Source: Nitrososphaerota archaeon (GTDB lineage Archaea; Thermoproteota; Nitrososphaeria; Nitrososphaerales; UBA183). Taken from it: a DNA stretch of 63,741 nucleotides. The position numbers were made by a program, and so were the translations under genes. Below, in pieces: positions 1-9,457 of the stretch (its first letter is position 1; each line of letters begins with the position of its first letter). The stretch spans positions 1 to 63,741 of the forward strand of contig JAFMAA010000006.1 of the NCBI GenBank assembly GCA_029785235.1, read 5' to 3'. The notes under the pieces were generated by a model. It was given only the letters and a program-made list of their open reading frames with translations, ran no database searches and had not been told where the DNA came from.

Positions 1-1029
1 GCACACATGGCATTGACCCTCGTGGGGGAGGGGAAGGCGTATCATGATGGGAGGCTGACAGATTCGAGCAAAGCCCTCTCGGCCGCAGGGCTGAAGCCAG
101 TGCATCTGATGGCGAAGGAAGGCCTGTCGTTGATAAATGGGACCGCGTTCACGACGGCGCTCGGGTGCGTGGCGGTCCAGAGAGGGCGCACCCTGCTGAG
201 GGCGTCCAACTCGGCGCTTGCAATGACCGCGGAAGCGCTTGGCGCATGCTCACAGCCATTTCAGGAACAGTTGGTCGGGATGAAGTTAGACCCTGGCCAG
301 AACTCCGTGGCGAGGGAGCTCCGCGGCTTCCTGAAGGGGAGCAGAAGGATGCGGCCTGAACCTGTCCCCCAGGACCCCTATTCGATTCGGTGCGCCCCGC
401 AGGTACATGGCTCGCTGAGCGACGCGCTGGATTTCGCAGAGAAAATCGTAGTAGACGAGATGAACTCTGTGTCAGACAACCCTGTCCTCCTGGAGGACGG
501 GGAGGTGCTGCATGGAGGGAACTTCCACGCACAGCCCGTAGCAATGTCCCTCGACCTCATATCCCTCGCCCTGTCTTATATCGGGGTGATATCGCTCTCC
601 AGGGTTCACTTCCTTCTTTCGAAGACCCCCCCGGACAGGAAGTATATGGCAGCCAAACCCGGCCTAGAGTCTGGGTTGATGCTGCTGGAGTACACCGCCA
701 CCGCACTGAATGCAGACAACGCAAAGAACATCTATCCTGAGTCGTCCTACCCCTCAAACGTCTCAGGAGGGATTGAGGACCACGCCAGCCACGGGGTTAA
801 CGCTGGTGTGAAGGCATTGCAGGTGGCCACCAACGTGTCCAGAATCCTTGCAGTCGAACTGATCTGCTCTTCCAACGCAATTGGCCCAGACACAGACAGC
901 TTGTCAGAGCACGCGAAGGGGTTGTCCAAGTTCGTCAGGTCCATCTCCCCTCTCTTGAGGGGAGACCGGTCTCAAGGCGAGGAAGTCGAGTCTTTGGCTG
1001 GAGCGGCGCTTGCCGGGAAGCTTCCCTAG
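1..1029 (+). CDS. hutH: Histidine ammonia-lyase, copy A (5' end outside window)
   Basis: Histidine ammonia-lyase converts L-histidine to urocanate and ammonia, the first step of histidine degradation in the cytoplasm. Only the C-terminal 342 codons are in the window. The reading frame is open at base 1 (Ala-His-Met), matching a point just after the Ala-Ser-Gly MIO cofactor motif in the complete copy at 37996-39507. Visible family landmarks are QDPYSIRCAPQVHG, NSVSDNPVL and NFHAQPVAMSLD. The stop overlaps the hutI stop by four bases, so the two genes converge tail to tail. It differs from copy B at roughly 47 of 340 residues, mostly conservatively. Confidence 0.95.
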   Translation, partial: AHMALTLVGEGKAYHDGRLTDSSKALSAAGLKPVHLMAKEGLSLINGTAFTTALGCVAVQRGRTLLRASNSALAMTAEALGACSQPFQEQLVGMKLDPGQNSVARELRGFLKGSRRMRPEPVPQDPYSIRCAPQVHGSLSDALDFAEKIVVDEMNSVSDNPVLLEDGEVLHGGNFHAQPVAMSLDLISLALSYIGVISLSRVHFLLSKTPPDRKYMAAKPGLESGLMLLEYTATALNADNAKNIYPESSYPSNVSGGIEDHASHGVNAGVKALQVATNVSRILAVELICSSNAIGPDTDSLSEHAKGLSKFVRSISPLLRGDRSQGEEVESLAGAALAGKLP

Positions 1030-2297
1030 TCCTCTCCAGCACTGTACACCTGCCTCCCTCGCTTAAACACCTTCCTGACATACGAGCCGCCCACTCTGTA
1101 TGGAAGGAACCTGTAGCTCGGTACGCTGTGCACCACGAAGTCTGCATGGGACCCGACGGCGAGCATGCCCAGGTCGTACCTCGCGACCGCCTGTGCGGCG
1201 TACTTTGTGAAACCTAGGAGTGCCTGGGCGGGGCTCATCTTCATGCCTGTGCACGCCAGACACATCACGAGCTGCGGAGACTCCACCCAGGAATTCGGGC
1301 TAAGGTCTGTCCCCAGGGCCACCTTGCACCCCGCCGCCGATATTCCACGAGCGTCCGCGTACGGAATCGAAGAAAAGAGCGAGGTCCCTGGGAGCAGAAC
1401 AGCGATCACCCCTCTTTCGGCCATAGCCCTGATGCCAGTTCCGCTACTTCTACCAAGGTGATCTGCAGAGACGCATCCAACCTCGGCGGCCAGTGCGGCT
1501 CCGCCCGACTCGGCAAACTCGTCTGCATGTATCTTGAGGCCGAATCCGAGATCTCTCGAAGCTCTGAGATACCTCGAACACTCGGCGGCCGTGAAAACCC
1601 CCTCCTCACAGAAGGAGTCGGAGAACACCGGCCTGTCATTCCTCTCAGCTATGGCAGGGAGGACCTTGCGTATCACAGTGTCCACGTACCCGTACGAGCC
1701 ACTTTCTCCTGGTGGCCTTGCGTGGAGCCCTAGAAACGTGGGAACAAGCTCCACCGCGGTCTCCGCCTTCAGCCTACGAATCGCGGCTAGGATGCGGCTC
1801 TCTCCTGCGAAGTCCAACCCATACCCTGTCTTCACTTCCATTGTGGTGACCCCGTTCACCAGCAGCTGGTCAAGGCGCGTTCTCGACTCGCGCACCAATC
1901 CCGCGATGCTTGAAGCCCTGGTCTCACGTACCGTCCGCAGTATCCCACCACCTTGCGCGAGGATTGACATGTAGCTCTCTCCGGAGATCTTCTTCTCGAG
2001 CTCGTCCTCCCTGCTCCCTGCGAATACCGCATGGGTGTGCGGGTCGACCAAGCCAGGGGTTACGAGATTTTCCAGCGCGTCGACCGTCCGCTCAGCCTTA
2101 TCCACAGACTTCTGACGGAGCTGCCTGGTTGTCCCAATCCAGGCAATCCTCCCGCCTGATGCCAGAAGCGCTCCATCCTCCACGACACCGAGGTCCTCTT
2201 CTGCCGTCCCACTCTCTCCGGCGCATGTCACAAGCTCGCCTGCGTGGACCAAAGCTAGGTCGAACAAACAAGCACCCTCTCCCCAAGGCGCACCCAT
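1026..2297 (-). CDS. hutI: Imidazolonepropionase, copy A
   Basis: Imidazolonepropionase hydrolyses 4-imidazolone-5-propionate to N-formimidoyl-L-glutamate, step three of histidine degradation. The 423-residue length is usual for HutI. The amidohydrolase metal site is seen as DPHTHAVFAG (residues 85-94), with later ligands in KIHADEFAESGGA and the GTDLSPNSW segment. The N-terminus GACLFDLALVHAGELVTCAG is typical. It diverges from hutU with 63 bases between starts, and its tail overlaps hutH by 4 bases. Copy B at 36728-37999 has the same length but a different first seven residues and a GTG start. Confidence 0.95.
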   Translation of the reverse strand: MGAPWGEGACLFDLALVHAGELVTCAGESGTAEEDLGVVEDGALLASGGRIAWIGTTRQLRQKSVDKAERTVDALENLVTPGLVDPHTHAVFAGSREDELEKKISGESYMSILAQGGGILRTVRETRASSIAGLVRESRTRLDQLLVNGVTTMEVKTGYGLDFAGESRILAAIRRLKAETAVELVPTFLGLHARPPGESGSYGYVDTVIRKVLPAIAERNDRPVFSDSFCEEGVFTAAECSRYLRASRDLGFGLKIHADEFAESGGAALAAEVGCVSADHLGRSSGTGIRAMAERGVIAVLLPGTSLFSSIPYADARGISAAGCKVALGTDLSPNSWVESPQLVMCLACTGMKMSPAQALLGFTKYAAQAVARYDLGMLAVGSHADFVVHSVPSYRFLPYRVGGSYVRKVFKRGRQVYSAGED

Positions 2298-2331
2298 GCG
2301 TGATAAGGCTTGCCGCTAGTAAGCCTGAAGT

Positions 2332-2338
2332 CTTAAAT
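2332..2338 (+). promoter_or_regulatory. TATA box of hutU copy A
   Basis: The sequence CTTAAAT lies 22-29 bases before the hutU ATG at 2361, right for an archaeal TATA box driving a nearly leaderless transcript. The equivalent element is kept in the other arm just upstream of 36663. No Shine-Dalgarno is seen before hutU. Confidence 0.5.
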
Positions 2339-2360
2339 CGCATCAGAGGCCCAGACCCCC

Positions 2361-4028
2361 ATGCAGCGGCACGAGGTCCGAGCGCCGAGGGGAGGAACCA
2401 TCTCATGCAAGGGCTGGCACCAGGAGGCCGCCCTCAGGATGCTGATGAACAACCTCGACCCCGAGGTCGCCAAGGACCCTGAGCATCTGATAGTCTACGG
2501 GGGTACGGGGAAGGCGGCGAGGTCATGGAAAGCATTCGACGCCATTGTGCGGTCGCTGAAGTCTCTCGAGAACGACGAGACCCTCCTCATCCAGTCGGGC
2601 AAGCCGGTCGGGATTTTCAGGACGAGCCCCGAGTCCCCGCGGGTGCTCATCTCAAACGCGATGCTCGTCCCGAAGTGGGCAGACTGGGCCTACTTCAGGG
2701 AGCTAGAAGAACGAGGACTCACCATGTTCGGCCAGATGACCGCCGGGAGTTGGATGTACATCGGAACCCAGGGGATACTCCAGGGGACCTATGAAACCCT
2801 CGCGGCTGTGGCCAGCAAGCACTTCGGCGGCTCCCTCAAAGGCAAGGTCACGCTGACGGCTGGGCTGGGAGAGATGGGTGGGGCTCAGCCTCTGGCCGTG
2901 ACCATGAACGACGGGGTGGCCCTGGTGGTGGAAGCGGACAGGAGGGCGATAGAGCGCCGCCTCGACAAGGAATACTGTGACGTCATGACAGAAAGCGTCA
3001 AGGAAGCGCTCGGTCTGGTCCGAGGAGCAGCCGAACGCGGAGAGCCTCTCTCGGTTGCCTTGCTCGGTAACGCTGCGGAAGTCTTCCCTGAGCTGCTGCG
3101 GTCGAGCTTCAAGCCTGATGTCCTCACGGACCAGACGGCAGCCCACGACCCGCTGGCCGGGTATATACCGGAGGGCCTAGGTGTGAAGGAAGCGGAGTCG
3201 TTGAGGGTATCAGACCCCAAGTCATATCTTGACCGCTCAATGAAGTCCATCGCCAAGCACGTCAGGGCCATGCTGAAGTTCCAGGAGAATGGCGCCATAG
3301 CGTTCGAGTATGGAAACAACATCAGGAAGATGGCGCAGGACGCAGGGGTCGAAGGCGCGTTCAGGATACCCGGCTTCGTTCCTGAATACATCAGGCCTCT
3401 CTTCTGTGAGGGGAGAGGGCCATTCCGTTGGGTTGCATTATCAGGCGACCCGGAAGACATCTTTGCCACCGACGAGGCTGTAATCAGAGAGTTCTCCGAC
3501 AACCAATCGCTCGTAAGATGGATACAGAAGGCCCACGACATGGTCCGTTTCCAGGGCCTCCCGGCCCGGGTATGCTGGCTGGGGTACGGCGAGAGGGCGA
3601 GGTTCGGCAAGATAATCAATGGCATGGTGAGGGCCGGTAAAATCTCAGCCCCTGTGATTATCGGAAGGGACCACCTTGATTCAGGTTCCGTAGCGTCACC
3701 CTACCGCGAGACCGAAGGTATGAAAGACGGGTCTGACGCCATCGCAGATTGGCCTATCCTCAACGCGCTGCTCAACGCCGTGTCTGGCTCGTCCTGGGTG
3801 TCAGTCCACCACGGCGGCGGCGTCGGGATAGGGTATTCGATTCACGCGGGCCTGGCGGTCTTGTGCGACGGCACCCATGAAGCAGACGCCAGGATCGAGA
3901 GGGCGCTCACAAACGACCCGGGCTTAGGGGTGGCAAGGCATGTGGACGCAGGGTACGAAGAGGCGATGAAGACAGCGAAGGCCAAAGGCGTCAGGGTCCC
4001 GATGATGGACCTGCAATCCCTTCCTTGA
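2361..4028 (+). CDS. hutU: Urocanate hydratase, copy A
   Basis: Urocanase adds water to urocanate to give 4-imidazolone-5-propionate using tightly bound NAD+, step two of histidine degradation. The 555 residues match the family length. Conserved segments include [15 protein letters not shown] near residue 15, [35 protein letters not shown], the glycine-rich LGEMGGAQP and [13 protein letters not shown] holding the conserved cysteine. Near the end is [17 protein letters not shown]. It is divergent from hutI and converges on dedA, overlapping its 3' end by 38 bases. The last four residues (QSLP) are missing in copy B. Confidence 0.96.
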   Translation: MQRHEVRAPRGGTISCKGWHQEAALRMLMNNLDPEVAKDPEHLIVYGGTGKAARSWKAFDAIVRSLKSLENDETLLIQSGKPVGIFRTSPESPRVLISNAMLVPKWADWAYFRELEERGLTMFGQMTAGSWMYIGTQGILQGTYETLAAVASKHFGGSLKGKVTLTAGLGEMGGAQPLAVTMNDGVALVVEADRRAIERRLDKEYCDVMTESVKEALGLVRGAAERGEPLSVALLGNAAEVFPELLRSSFKPDVLTDQTAAHDPLAGYIPEGLGVKEAESLRVSDPKSYLDRSMKSIAKHVRAMLKFQENGAIAFEYGNNIRKMAQDAGVEGAFRIPGFVPEYIRPLFCEGRGPFRWVALSGDPEDIFATDEAVIREFSDNQSLVRWIQKAHDMVRFQGLPARVCWLGYGERARFGKIINGMVRAGKISAPVIIGRDHLDSGSVASPYRETEGMKDGSDAIADWPILNALLNAVSGSSWVSVHHGGGVGIGYSIHAGLAVLCDGTHEADARIERALTNDPGLGVARHVDAGYEEAMKTAKAKGVRVPMMDLQSLP

Positions 4029-4827
4029 TGTGGAGTCCTGAATAGAAGTAGAAACCTATGTAGACCGCAGAAATGGCTGCGAGGATCCCCGAAAGCCCGT
4101 CCACCACCGCAGACGACGACGCGAAGGTGCTCCCTGTGACCGCCCCAGCTAGGTAGCCTGCGTAAATCAGGACGACGGACCACAGGAAGCACCCTGCGAC
4201 GGTCATCGCTACGAAGCGGGAGAGCTTCATCTCGAATAGGCCCGCTGGCAGAGAGATGACTGTCCGCAGCCCTGGTATGAACCTGGCAGCGAAGACCGTC
4301 CACTGGGCCGAACGTCCGAACCATCCCTCTGCCCTGTCTAGGACGTCCCTATGCAACCTGAAGAGCCTCAGCAGTCCGACCACAAAAGGCCTCCCCAGCC
4401 AGATGGCCAGGAGGTAATCTAGGAGCGCCCCCGCAAGGCTCGCTACAGTGCTGACGCCCACCGCCACCCAGAAGTTCAGCACGCCTGTCCGAACGAAGTA
4501 GCCTGCCAGGGGAAGGACTACCTCGCTGGGGACAGGGAGGGACGCGCTTTCTAGCGCCATGAGGCCGAACAGGCTGGCGTAACCGTACTTTGTCATGAAG
4601 GTGGTCAGGGTCGCAGGGGAGAGGATTGAGCCCGTGACGAAGGAGAACCAAGGGCCGAAGGGTATGTTGACGAAGTCCGCCGCCTCAAGGGACCCCACGA
4701 CGAAGACCACGGTTGCAACAGCTAGGAGATATTTGCTCCGCGGCAGCACCGATTCAGGGTGCCTGGGTGAACCCTGCAACTCCGGCGCGGCCGAGCCGTT
4801 CCGCTTATAGGACTTTCCTAGGCCCAC
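3991..4827 (-). CDS. DedA/SNARE-associated family membrane protein, copy A
   Basis: This is a polytopic membrane protein of the DedA (VTT/SNARE-associated) family, whose members take part in lipid flipping and membrane homeostasis. Hydrophobic segments start near residue 33. The family core is visible as [20 protein letters not shown], followed by the [18 protein letters not shown] motif with the conserved Arg-Phe-Ile-Pro-Gly. A TATA-like element (4804-4810) lies inside the 5' end of this frame, so the real start may be the TTG at 4779, which would remove the first 16 residues. Copy B is at 34179-35033. Exact substrate is unknown. Confidence 0.88.
   Translation of the reverse strand: MGLGKSYKRNGSAAPELQGSPRHPESVLPRSKYLLAVATVVFVVGSLEAADFVNIPFGPWFSFVTGSILSPATLTTFMTKYGYASLFGLMALESASLPVPSEVVLPLAGYFVRTGVLNFWVAVGVSTVASLAGALLDYLLAIWLGRPFVVGLLRLFRLHRDVLDRAEGWFGRSAQWTVFAARFIPGLRTVISLPAGLFEMKLSRFVAMTVAGCFLWSVVLIYAGYLAGAVTGSTFASSSAVVDGLSGILAAISAVYIGFYFYSGLHIKEGIAGPSSGP
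4804..4810 (-). promoter_or_regulatory. Probable TATA box of dedA copy A
   Basis: CTATAAG on the minus strand lies 28 bases before an in-frame TTG at 4779. The same element and TTG are conserved in copy B (34214-34220 and 34245). This suggests a leaderless start downstream of the longest possible ATG. Confidence 0.4.
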
Positions 4828-4997
4828 AGTTCACTCCGTCAGACTCTTGGAGCGTCTCCAAAACATGTTGATTTACGTGCAGACGCGTTCAGCGCTCCTT
4901 CTCCCGGGACGGATTCGCAGGCCTGTGAGGCGAGACTCACCTTCAAACCGAAGGCCATTCGAGAGATTCACAGAGGTGACTTGGATGAGTCCTGAGG

Positions 4998-6272
4998 TTA
5001 GGCGCTCTTCTTTCTGTACTCTTCGACCAGCTCTTTTGCTCTGTCGAATCTGACCTTCCTTTCTTCGACCAGCTTCGCAGCCACGATGTCAATCAGGTCT
5101 CCTGTGGCTCCGGCAGAGGAGGCGACGTTGTGTGCATGCAACTTCATGTGCCCCCTCTGGATTCCTTCGCTGGCCAAAGCCCGCAGGGCGGCGAAGTTCT
5201 GGGCGAGGCCGACGGCCCCAAGGACCTCGGCCAACTCTGTGGCGGTCTTTGCGCCAAGTATCTTGATGTTCACCCGCGCAGTCGGGTGTGTCTTCGCCGC
5301 GCCGCCCACCAGTCCCACGGCCATCGGCATCTCGAGGGTCCCGACGAGGTCCCCGTCGGTATTCTTCTCCCACGTCGTGATTGGCTTGTACTTGCCGGTC
5401 CTTGAGGCGTAGCTGTGCGCGCCGGCTTCCAGCGCCCTGATGTCCTGCCCGCAGGCTATCCCAACCGCTACTACGCCGTTCATAACCCCCTTGTTATGAG
5501 TGGCGCACCTGTAGGGGTCTGCGTCTGCGAAAGCATACGCGTAGACCACGCCGTCTACCACGTCTTCCCCTCCGATTGCCTCTTTGTCGAAGACTGCAGT
5601 TGCCCTGACCAGCCTCCTGTCGGCCAGGTTCGAGATGATTCTGAGGAACACCCTCCCTCCAGTGATCTCTTCCACCATGGGGGCTACCGCTTCCGCCATG
5701 GTGTTGACAGCATTTGCGCCCATGGCGTCCCCGGTGTTCACTATGAGTTCAGCGACAACCATTGGTCCCTTGATGCTGGGAAGCACCTTGACGTTGAGGT
5801 CCTTGGCCCCTCCGCCGAGTGAGACGAGCATCGGGTCCTGTTCGTTCGCCTTCTTCAAGATGTCCGCCTTCCCTGAGAGCAAACGCGCTTTGGCCTCTTC
5901 TGGCTTCGGGACGTTGACCACCTGCACCTGACCAATCATCACGGGGCCGGTGTTCGTCACCTTGAACCCCCCCTTCACCCTCGCCATCTTGGCGGCGTTG
6001 CTAGCCGCAGCCACGACTGAAGGTTCTTCCAGAGCCATAGGGATCAAATAATCCTTACCATTGATGCGGAAGTTGGTGGCTATCCCGAGGGGATACGTGT
6101 ATCCGCCCACTACGTTCTCAATCATGTGGTCCGCGGTCTCAGGAGGGAGCGATCCCGTCCCGGCCACCATGTTGACTTCTTCATCAGTTAGCCCCACAGC
6201 ATTCTTCAGCAGCTCTCTCCTCTCTCCCATGGAGAGCTTGTGGAACCCCTGGAGTTCGGAATTCAATGTCAT
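4998..6272 (-). CDS. Class II HMG-CoA reductase, copy A
   Basis: 3-hydroxy-3-methylglutaryl-CoA reductase interconverts HMG-CoA and mevalonate with NAD(P)H. In archaea this is the committed step to isoprenoid lipids. The class II signature is clear: ENVVGGYTYPLGIATNF, then NGKDYLIPMALEEPSVVAAA, DAMGANAVNTMAE and the C-terminal GHMKLHAHN with the catalytic His. The 424 residues fit class II rather than class I, which lacks the NGKDY insert. The ATG at 6272 was chosen because a TATA box (6298-6306) lies 26 bases upstream and copy B gives the same length from its equivalent ATG. Confidence 0.95.
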   Translation of the reverse strand: MTLNSELQGFHKLSMGERRELLKNAVGLTDEEVNMVAGTGSLPPETADHMIENVVGGYTYPLGIATNFRINGKDYLIPMALEEPSVVAAASNAAKMARVKGGFKVTNTGPVMIGQVQVVNVPKPEEAKARLLSGKADILKKANEQDPMLVSLGGGAKDLNVKVLPSIKGPMVVAELIVNTGDAMGANAVNTMAEAVAPMVEEITGGRVFLRIISNLADRRLVRATAVFDKEAIGGEDVVDGVVYAYAFADADPYRCATHNKGVMNGVVAVGIACGQDIRALEAGAHSYASRTGKYKPITTWEKNTDGDLVGTLEMPMAVGLVGGAAKTHPTARVNIKILGAKTATELAEVLGAVGLAQNFAALRALASEGIQRGHMKLHAHNVASSAGATGDLIDIVAAKLVEERKVRFDRAKELVEEYRKKSA

Positions 6273-6297
6273 CCTTAGGCCTCGTCCTTCTGTCTGG

Positions 6298-6306
6298 CTA
6301 TTTAAT
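6298..6306 (-). promoter_or_regulatory. TATA box of HMG-CoA reductase copy A
   Basis: ATTAAATAG on the minus strand ends 26 bases before the ATG at 6272. Copy B has ATTAAATAA at the same distance (32714-32722). The spacing indicates a leaderless mRNA. Confidence 0.6.
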
Positions 6307-6417
6307 CGATTGAACGCTGCCTGAGGAATTCTCGTCAATCGGCGAACGGCCCACGGTTCCAGTTGCCTGGCCAAGTATGCTAAGGATAAAAGGCAGGTTC
6401 GAAGGCGGTCTAATCAG

Positions 6418-6538
6418 GGGCCGGTCGTCTAGCATGGTTAGGACGTCAGGCTGAAACCCGTAAGGCTCTGACACTTGCTAGCAGGAGACGGCGAATCAGA
6501 GAGCGCCAAGGTCGGCGGTTCAACTCCGCCCCGGCCCA
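6418..6538 (+). tRNA. Intron-containing tRNA, copy A (isotype unresolved, Val-like)
   Basis: Acceptor strands GGGCCGG and CCGGCCC pair perfectly, discriminator A is at 6538, the D-arm reads GTCTAG...GGTTAGGAC and the T-arm is GGCGG TTCAACT CCGCC. At 121 nt it is about 46 nt longer than a mature tRNA, so one or more introns interrupt the anticodon region. The D-arm and acceptor resemble archaeal tRNA-Val, and a GAC triplet is present in CTGACAC, but I cannot draw a convincing anticodon stem around it. Copy B (125 nt) is identical in acceptor, D and T arms but differs by substitutions and four extra bases in the central part. Confidence 0.8.
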
Positions 6539-6578
6539 CTTCAATCCTTAAAACCCAGCCCATGCTCTTCCTTCTGCC

Positions 6579-7025
6579 ATGAACAGGAACCTGCTGATAT
6601 TCGGCCTGTTCCTCATAATCGCAGGAATCTTCGCAGGCTTCTACCTGCTGTCGGTCTTCGGATTCCTCATGGTAATCCCCGCGCTTCTGGCTTCTTCGCG
6701 TCCAAGCCCGCGGCCACCCCCAGAGCCGGCGAGGGAGGCATCCAGGAGAATCATGCAGAGTGCACAGCCGCAGCCTGCTTTAAGCAGGGAGCCTACCGCA
6801 GTTCAGGCCTCGACTGCCGCAGCGCTGACTCCCCCACCCCCCTCTCAGTCACAGCAGTTAAGCTACTCCCCTCCACTTTTCCCAACCGTGCTTCTTCCGT
6901 CTCTTTCCATTTCTATTGGTGTCCCACAGACTCCCTCCGAGCAGGCCCCCAAGACCCAAACGAGGGAGGACGACGTGCTGGAGATGGGCGCCGTCCTCGC
7001 CCTGGCGCGACTCCTGCTTGGCTAG
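6579..7025 (+). CDS. Small membrane protein with Pro/Gln-rich tail, copy A
   Basis: Not a family I recognise. The 148 residues start with one or two hydrophobic segments (about 5-40), then a Pro/Ser/Gln-rich low-complexity stretch (about 45-125) and a short hydrophobic C-terminal helix ending ALARLLLG. Its stop overlaps the stop of htpX by four bases, so the two genes converge. The arrangement and length are preserved in copy B (31990-32436), where the low-complexity part has diverged more than the ends. That supports a real protein, perhaps a membrane or cell-envelope factor. Confidence 0.75.
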   Translation: MNRNLLIFGLFLIIAGIFAGFYLLSVFGFLMVIPALLASSRPSPRPPPEPAREASRRIMQSAQPQPALSREPTAVQASTAAALTPPPPSQSQQLSYSPPLFPTVLLPSLSISIGVPQTPSEQAPKTQTREDDVLEMGAVLALARLLLG

Positions 7026-7924
7026 GGGACGTAGACGTTCATTTCTCGGCCAATCTTCCTAAGCCTTTCTACCCTGTGAGGCAGAGAAGGATGGGTGGAG
7101 AACATCTCAGCCAGCGAGTTCCCGCGGAACGGGTTGACGATCCAGAGCGAGGCAGTCGCTGCTGAGGGCGCCTTCGAGGCACGCGTGGCGATGGGCCTCG
7201 TCTGCGCCTTGGCAGTGATCTTCTCTAGCGCTGTCACCAGCCCGGCAGGGTTCTTCGTGAGCTTCGCGCCATATTCGTCAGCGCTATACTCATCGTTCCT
7301 GCTGATGCCGAGCTGTACGAAGGTGGCCCCCAGCGGTACCAGTATTATGGCCAACAGGGCGAATGGGGACCCACCGTTCCTGTTCCTCCCTCCGCCCCCG
7401 AAGATCATGGAGAACATCGCGATTTGCCCTATGTACGAGATTGCCCCGGCCATCGTAGCCGCCACGCTCGACATCAGGACATCGCGGTGTACCACGTGCC
7501 CTATCTCGTGACCGATGACTGCCTCCAGCTCGTCAGGGGTGAGCGTCTGGAGGATGCTGGACGTGGCGCATACCACGGCCCTAGTCGGCCCCCTCCCCGT
7601 CGCGAAGGCGTTAGGCTGAGGTGAGTCGACTACACCTACCCTTGGCATTGGGATGTTTGCCTTCTGGGCGACATTCTTCACAATCCTGAACAGGGTCGGA
7701 TATTCGCTCTCCTGAACGACCTTGACCTTGCTCATCCTGAGTACGAGTGCGTCGCTGTAGTAGTATGAAACGAAGTTGACTGCGGCGGCAAGGACCAGTG
7801 CCAGACCTACAAATGGCACAGGGTCACCGAAGAAGTACCACCCTACGAGGTACCCGATGACCATTAGCAACGCTGTGAGTACGAAGAAGAGTGCGGTCAT
7901 CTTCGCATACAACGCAGCCGACAT
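7022..7924 (-). CDS. htpX: HtpX-type membrane zinc metalloprotease, copy A
   Basis: HtpX is an M48-family membrane endopeptidase acting in membrane-protein quality control. The zinc site HEIGHVVHRD is present (His, Glu, His), with the third ligand region NDEYSADEYGAKL downstream. Two transmembrane helices occupy about residues 8-52 and two more flank the SYIGQIAMF region. The 300 residues match the family. It diverges from hsp20 with about 118 bases between starts, so two stress proteins share an intergenic promoter region. Copy B is at 31091-31993. Confidence 0.93.
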   Translation of the reverse strand: MSAALYAKMTALFFVLTALLMVIGYLVGWYFFGDPVPFVGLALVLAAAVNFVSYYYSDALVLRMSKVKVVQESEYPTLFRIVKNVAQKANIPMPRVGVVDSPQPNAFATGRGPTRAVVCATSSILQTLTPDELEAVIGHEIGHVVHRDVLMSSVAATMAGAISYIGQIAMFSMIFGGGGRNRNGGSPFALLAIILVPLGATFVQLGISRNDEYSADEYGAKLTKNPAGLVTALEKITAKAQTRPIATRASKAPSAATASLWIVNPFRGNSLAEMFSTHPSLPHRVERLRKIGREMNVYVP

Positions 7925-8042
7925 TCTATTTTTTCAAACATGCCGCGGCTGTAAAAGTCTTTGTGCAGCTGCCGCCCTCTGGCCCGACGGGACTAGGCTC
8001 TCTGAAAGGATTAAATCCATCCACGGGTCGCTCGAAAAAAGC

Positions 8043-8639
8043 ATGGAAGACGGAGATGAAGATGACTGGGGCATCCACAGGAGGCGCAGGTCTTCCTTCG
8101 GCCTGTGGGGGCTACCTGACATCGACGAGATGATGAGGGAGATGGAGAGGGCTTTCTCGGTCGAGTTCAAGGACCTCGAGAAAGAGCTTCCAAAGAACCT
8201 CGTGAGGGAGTCGAAGACACCCGAAGGGGGAGTAAGGAAGGAGATCGGTCCGTTTGTATACGGATACTCCGTGACAATCGGACCAGACGGGAAGCCGGTG
8301 GTGAGGGAGTTCGGGAACGTGAGTCGTAAAGAAGGAAAGGCCTGGAAGTCCATCCAAGACAAGCGCGAGCCCCTCGTAGACATCGTCACTTCAGACAGGG
8401 ATGTCAGGGTCATAGCTGAGATGCCAGGGGTACGGAAAGAAGACATCAACGTCACGGTGGACGAAAACTCAGTAGTGATTTCGGTAGAAAGCGAGAACAG
8501 GAGGTACTACAAGAAGCTCGACCTCCCAGGCTTAGTAGACCCGAAGGGCGCCAAATCCACCTACAACAACGGGATCCTCGAAGTGACTATCCCCCTGAGG
8601 ACGACGCGGTCCGGAGGGGTCAGGCTCCGGGTCGAGTAA
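8043..8639 (+). CDS. hsp20: Hsp20/alpha-crystallin small heat-shock protein, copy A
   Basis: Small heat-shock proteins bind unfolding proteins and hold them for refolding. The alpha-crystallin domain spans about residues 110-198: REPLVDIVTSDRDVRVIAEMPG at its start, EDINVTVDENSVVISVE in the middle and YNNGILEVTIPLR near the end. The N-terminal part is charged and predicted to be helical. A TATA-like GATTAAAT sits about 30 bases before the ATG at 8043. It converges with the CBS gene, leaving two bases between stops. Copy B at 30369-30965 has exactly the same length. Confidence 0.93.
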   Translation: MEDGDEDDWGIHRRRRSSFGLWGLPDIDEMMREMERAFSVEFKDLEKELPKNLVRESKTPEGGVRKEIGPFVYGYSVTIGPDGKPVVREFGNVSRKEGKAWKSIQDKREPLVDIVTSDRDVRVIAEMPGVRKEDINVTVDENSVVISVESENRRYYKKLDLPGLVDPKGAKSTYNNGILEVTIPLRTTRSGGVRLRVE

Positions 8640-8641
8640 CG

Positions 8642-9109
8642 CTACTGGTACGGACCGTTTTCCAGCCTCCCCTCGCTGAACCGCGCCATGGCGTTCAGGG
8701 TGGCTTCGCGATACCCTTGCCTCTCGGCCAGCGACCTGGCGATGTCGCCTGTCGTGATTATCCCAACGAGAGTCCCGACTTGGTCGACGACAACGAGCCT
8801 TCTCACGCGGTACCTGGCCATAAGTTCAGCCGCACCGGTCAGGGAAGCGTTGGGGCTGATGGTAATCAGCGGCGTGGACATAATGTCGCGTACGAGCACT
8901 TTCTTCCCTTCTATCGATTCTGCGAGCACCTTGGAAACGAGGTCTCGTTCCGTCACAATCCCGATGGCCGAACCGCTCTGTGTGATGACAGCGCAGCTGA
9001 CACCCTTTTTTGCCATCGCCTTGGCGCAGTCTGTAGCACTGAGGTTTAGCTCGATTGCCATCACCGTCTGCGACATCGCCTTCGCGACCGTAGGTTCTTC
9101 CATGGCCAT
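8642..9109 (-). CDS. Tandem CBS-domain protein, copy A
   Basis: This 155-residue protein consists of a pair of CBS domains (about residues 8-65 and 72-130), which usually bind adenine nucleotides and act as energy sensors. Typical signatures are GVSCAVITQSGSAIGIVTERDL and VRRLVVVDQVGTLVGIITTGD. There is no fused catalytic domain, so the partner is unknown. The last 20 residues are charged. Copy B at 29899-30366 is the same length and nearly identical. Confidence 0.92.
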   Translation of the reverse strand: MAMEEPTVAKAMSQTVMAIELNLSATDCAKAMAKKGVSCAVITQSGSAIGIVTERDLVSKVLAESIEGKKVLVRDIMSTPLITISPNASLTGAAELMARYRVRRLVVVDQVGTLVGIITTGDIARSLAERQGYREATLNAMARFSEGRLENGPYQ

Positions 9110-9153
9110 GTTCCGGCGGCATGCATCGGGATAATATAGAGATTAGGAGCAAG

Positions 9154-9246
9154 TGGACCGGGGGGGAATTGAACCCCCGACCTTGGAGCCCTTTCGGGGT
9201 TCTTCCGCGTGCAAGGCGGACGTTCGTACCGCTGAACTACCGGCCC
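9154..9246 (-). tRNA. tRNA-Ala(TGC) with variable-loop intron, copy A
   Basis: The acceptor stem is GGGCCGG/CCGGTCC with the G3:U70 pair that identifies tRNA-Ala. The anticodon arm is TCCGC CTTGCAC GCGGA, giving TGC. The gene is 93 nt; a mature form would be 73, so about 20 nt are inserted after the anticodon stem in the variable loop. This is a non-canonical archaeal intron position. Copy B (29762-29854) is identical over the full length including the insert. Confidence 0.93.
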
Positions 9247-9365
9247 ACACTCCGACGGCTCTTCTGGGCATTTTAAACTAGGAGGGATGGCCTCCGGAAA
9301 GAGATGACCTGCTAGAACCGCCAGCGCTCGTACGCTTATAGAGGATGTCACGCGCCCGGGGGCCT

Positions 9366-9457
9366 GGGCTGGTAGCTCAGTCCCACATGGGGGGCAGCTT
9401 GGCTAGAGCACCCGACTGATAATCGGGAGGCCAAGGGTTCGAATCCCTTCCGGCCCA
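9366..9457 (+). tRNA. tRNA-Ile(GAT) with D-loop intron, copy A
   Basis: The acceptor stem is GGGCTGG/CCGGCCC and the anticodon arm is CCCGA CTGATAA TCGGG, giving GAT. The 92 nt exceed a normal tRNA by 17. The extra bases (around 9381-9398) interrupt the D-loop between TAGCTCAG and CTTGGCTAGAGC. In copy B the insert is 18 nt and differs in sequence while the mature parts match. A TATA-like CTTATAGAG lies about 25-33 bases upstream. Homology between the two arms stops shortly after this gene's 3' end. Confidence 0.92.

Noticed and set aside
6418..6538. tRNA-Phe or tRNA-Leu reading of the duplicated intron-bearing tRNA
   Set aside because: GAA or CAG/CAA triplets can be placed in loops, but the flanking stems mispair or the triplet differs between copies, so no isotype was assigned.
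7776..8042. Upstream extension of hsp20 copy A
   Set aside because: The open frame runs into the divergent htpX gene; copy B starts at the same Met-Glu-Asp and lacks an equivalent extension.
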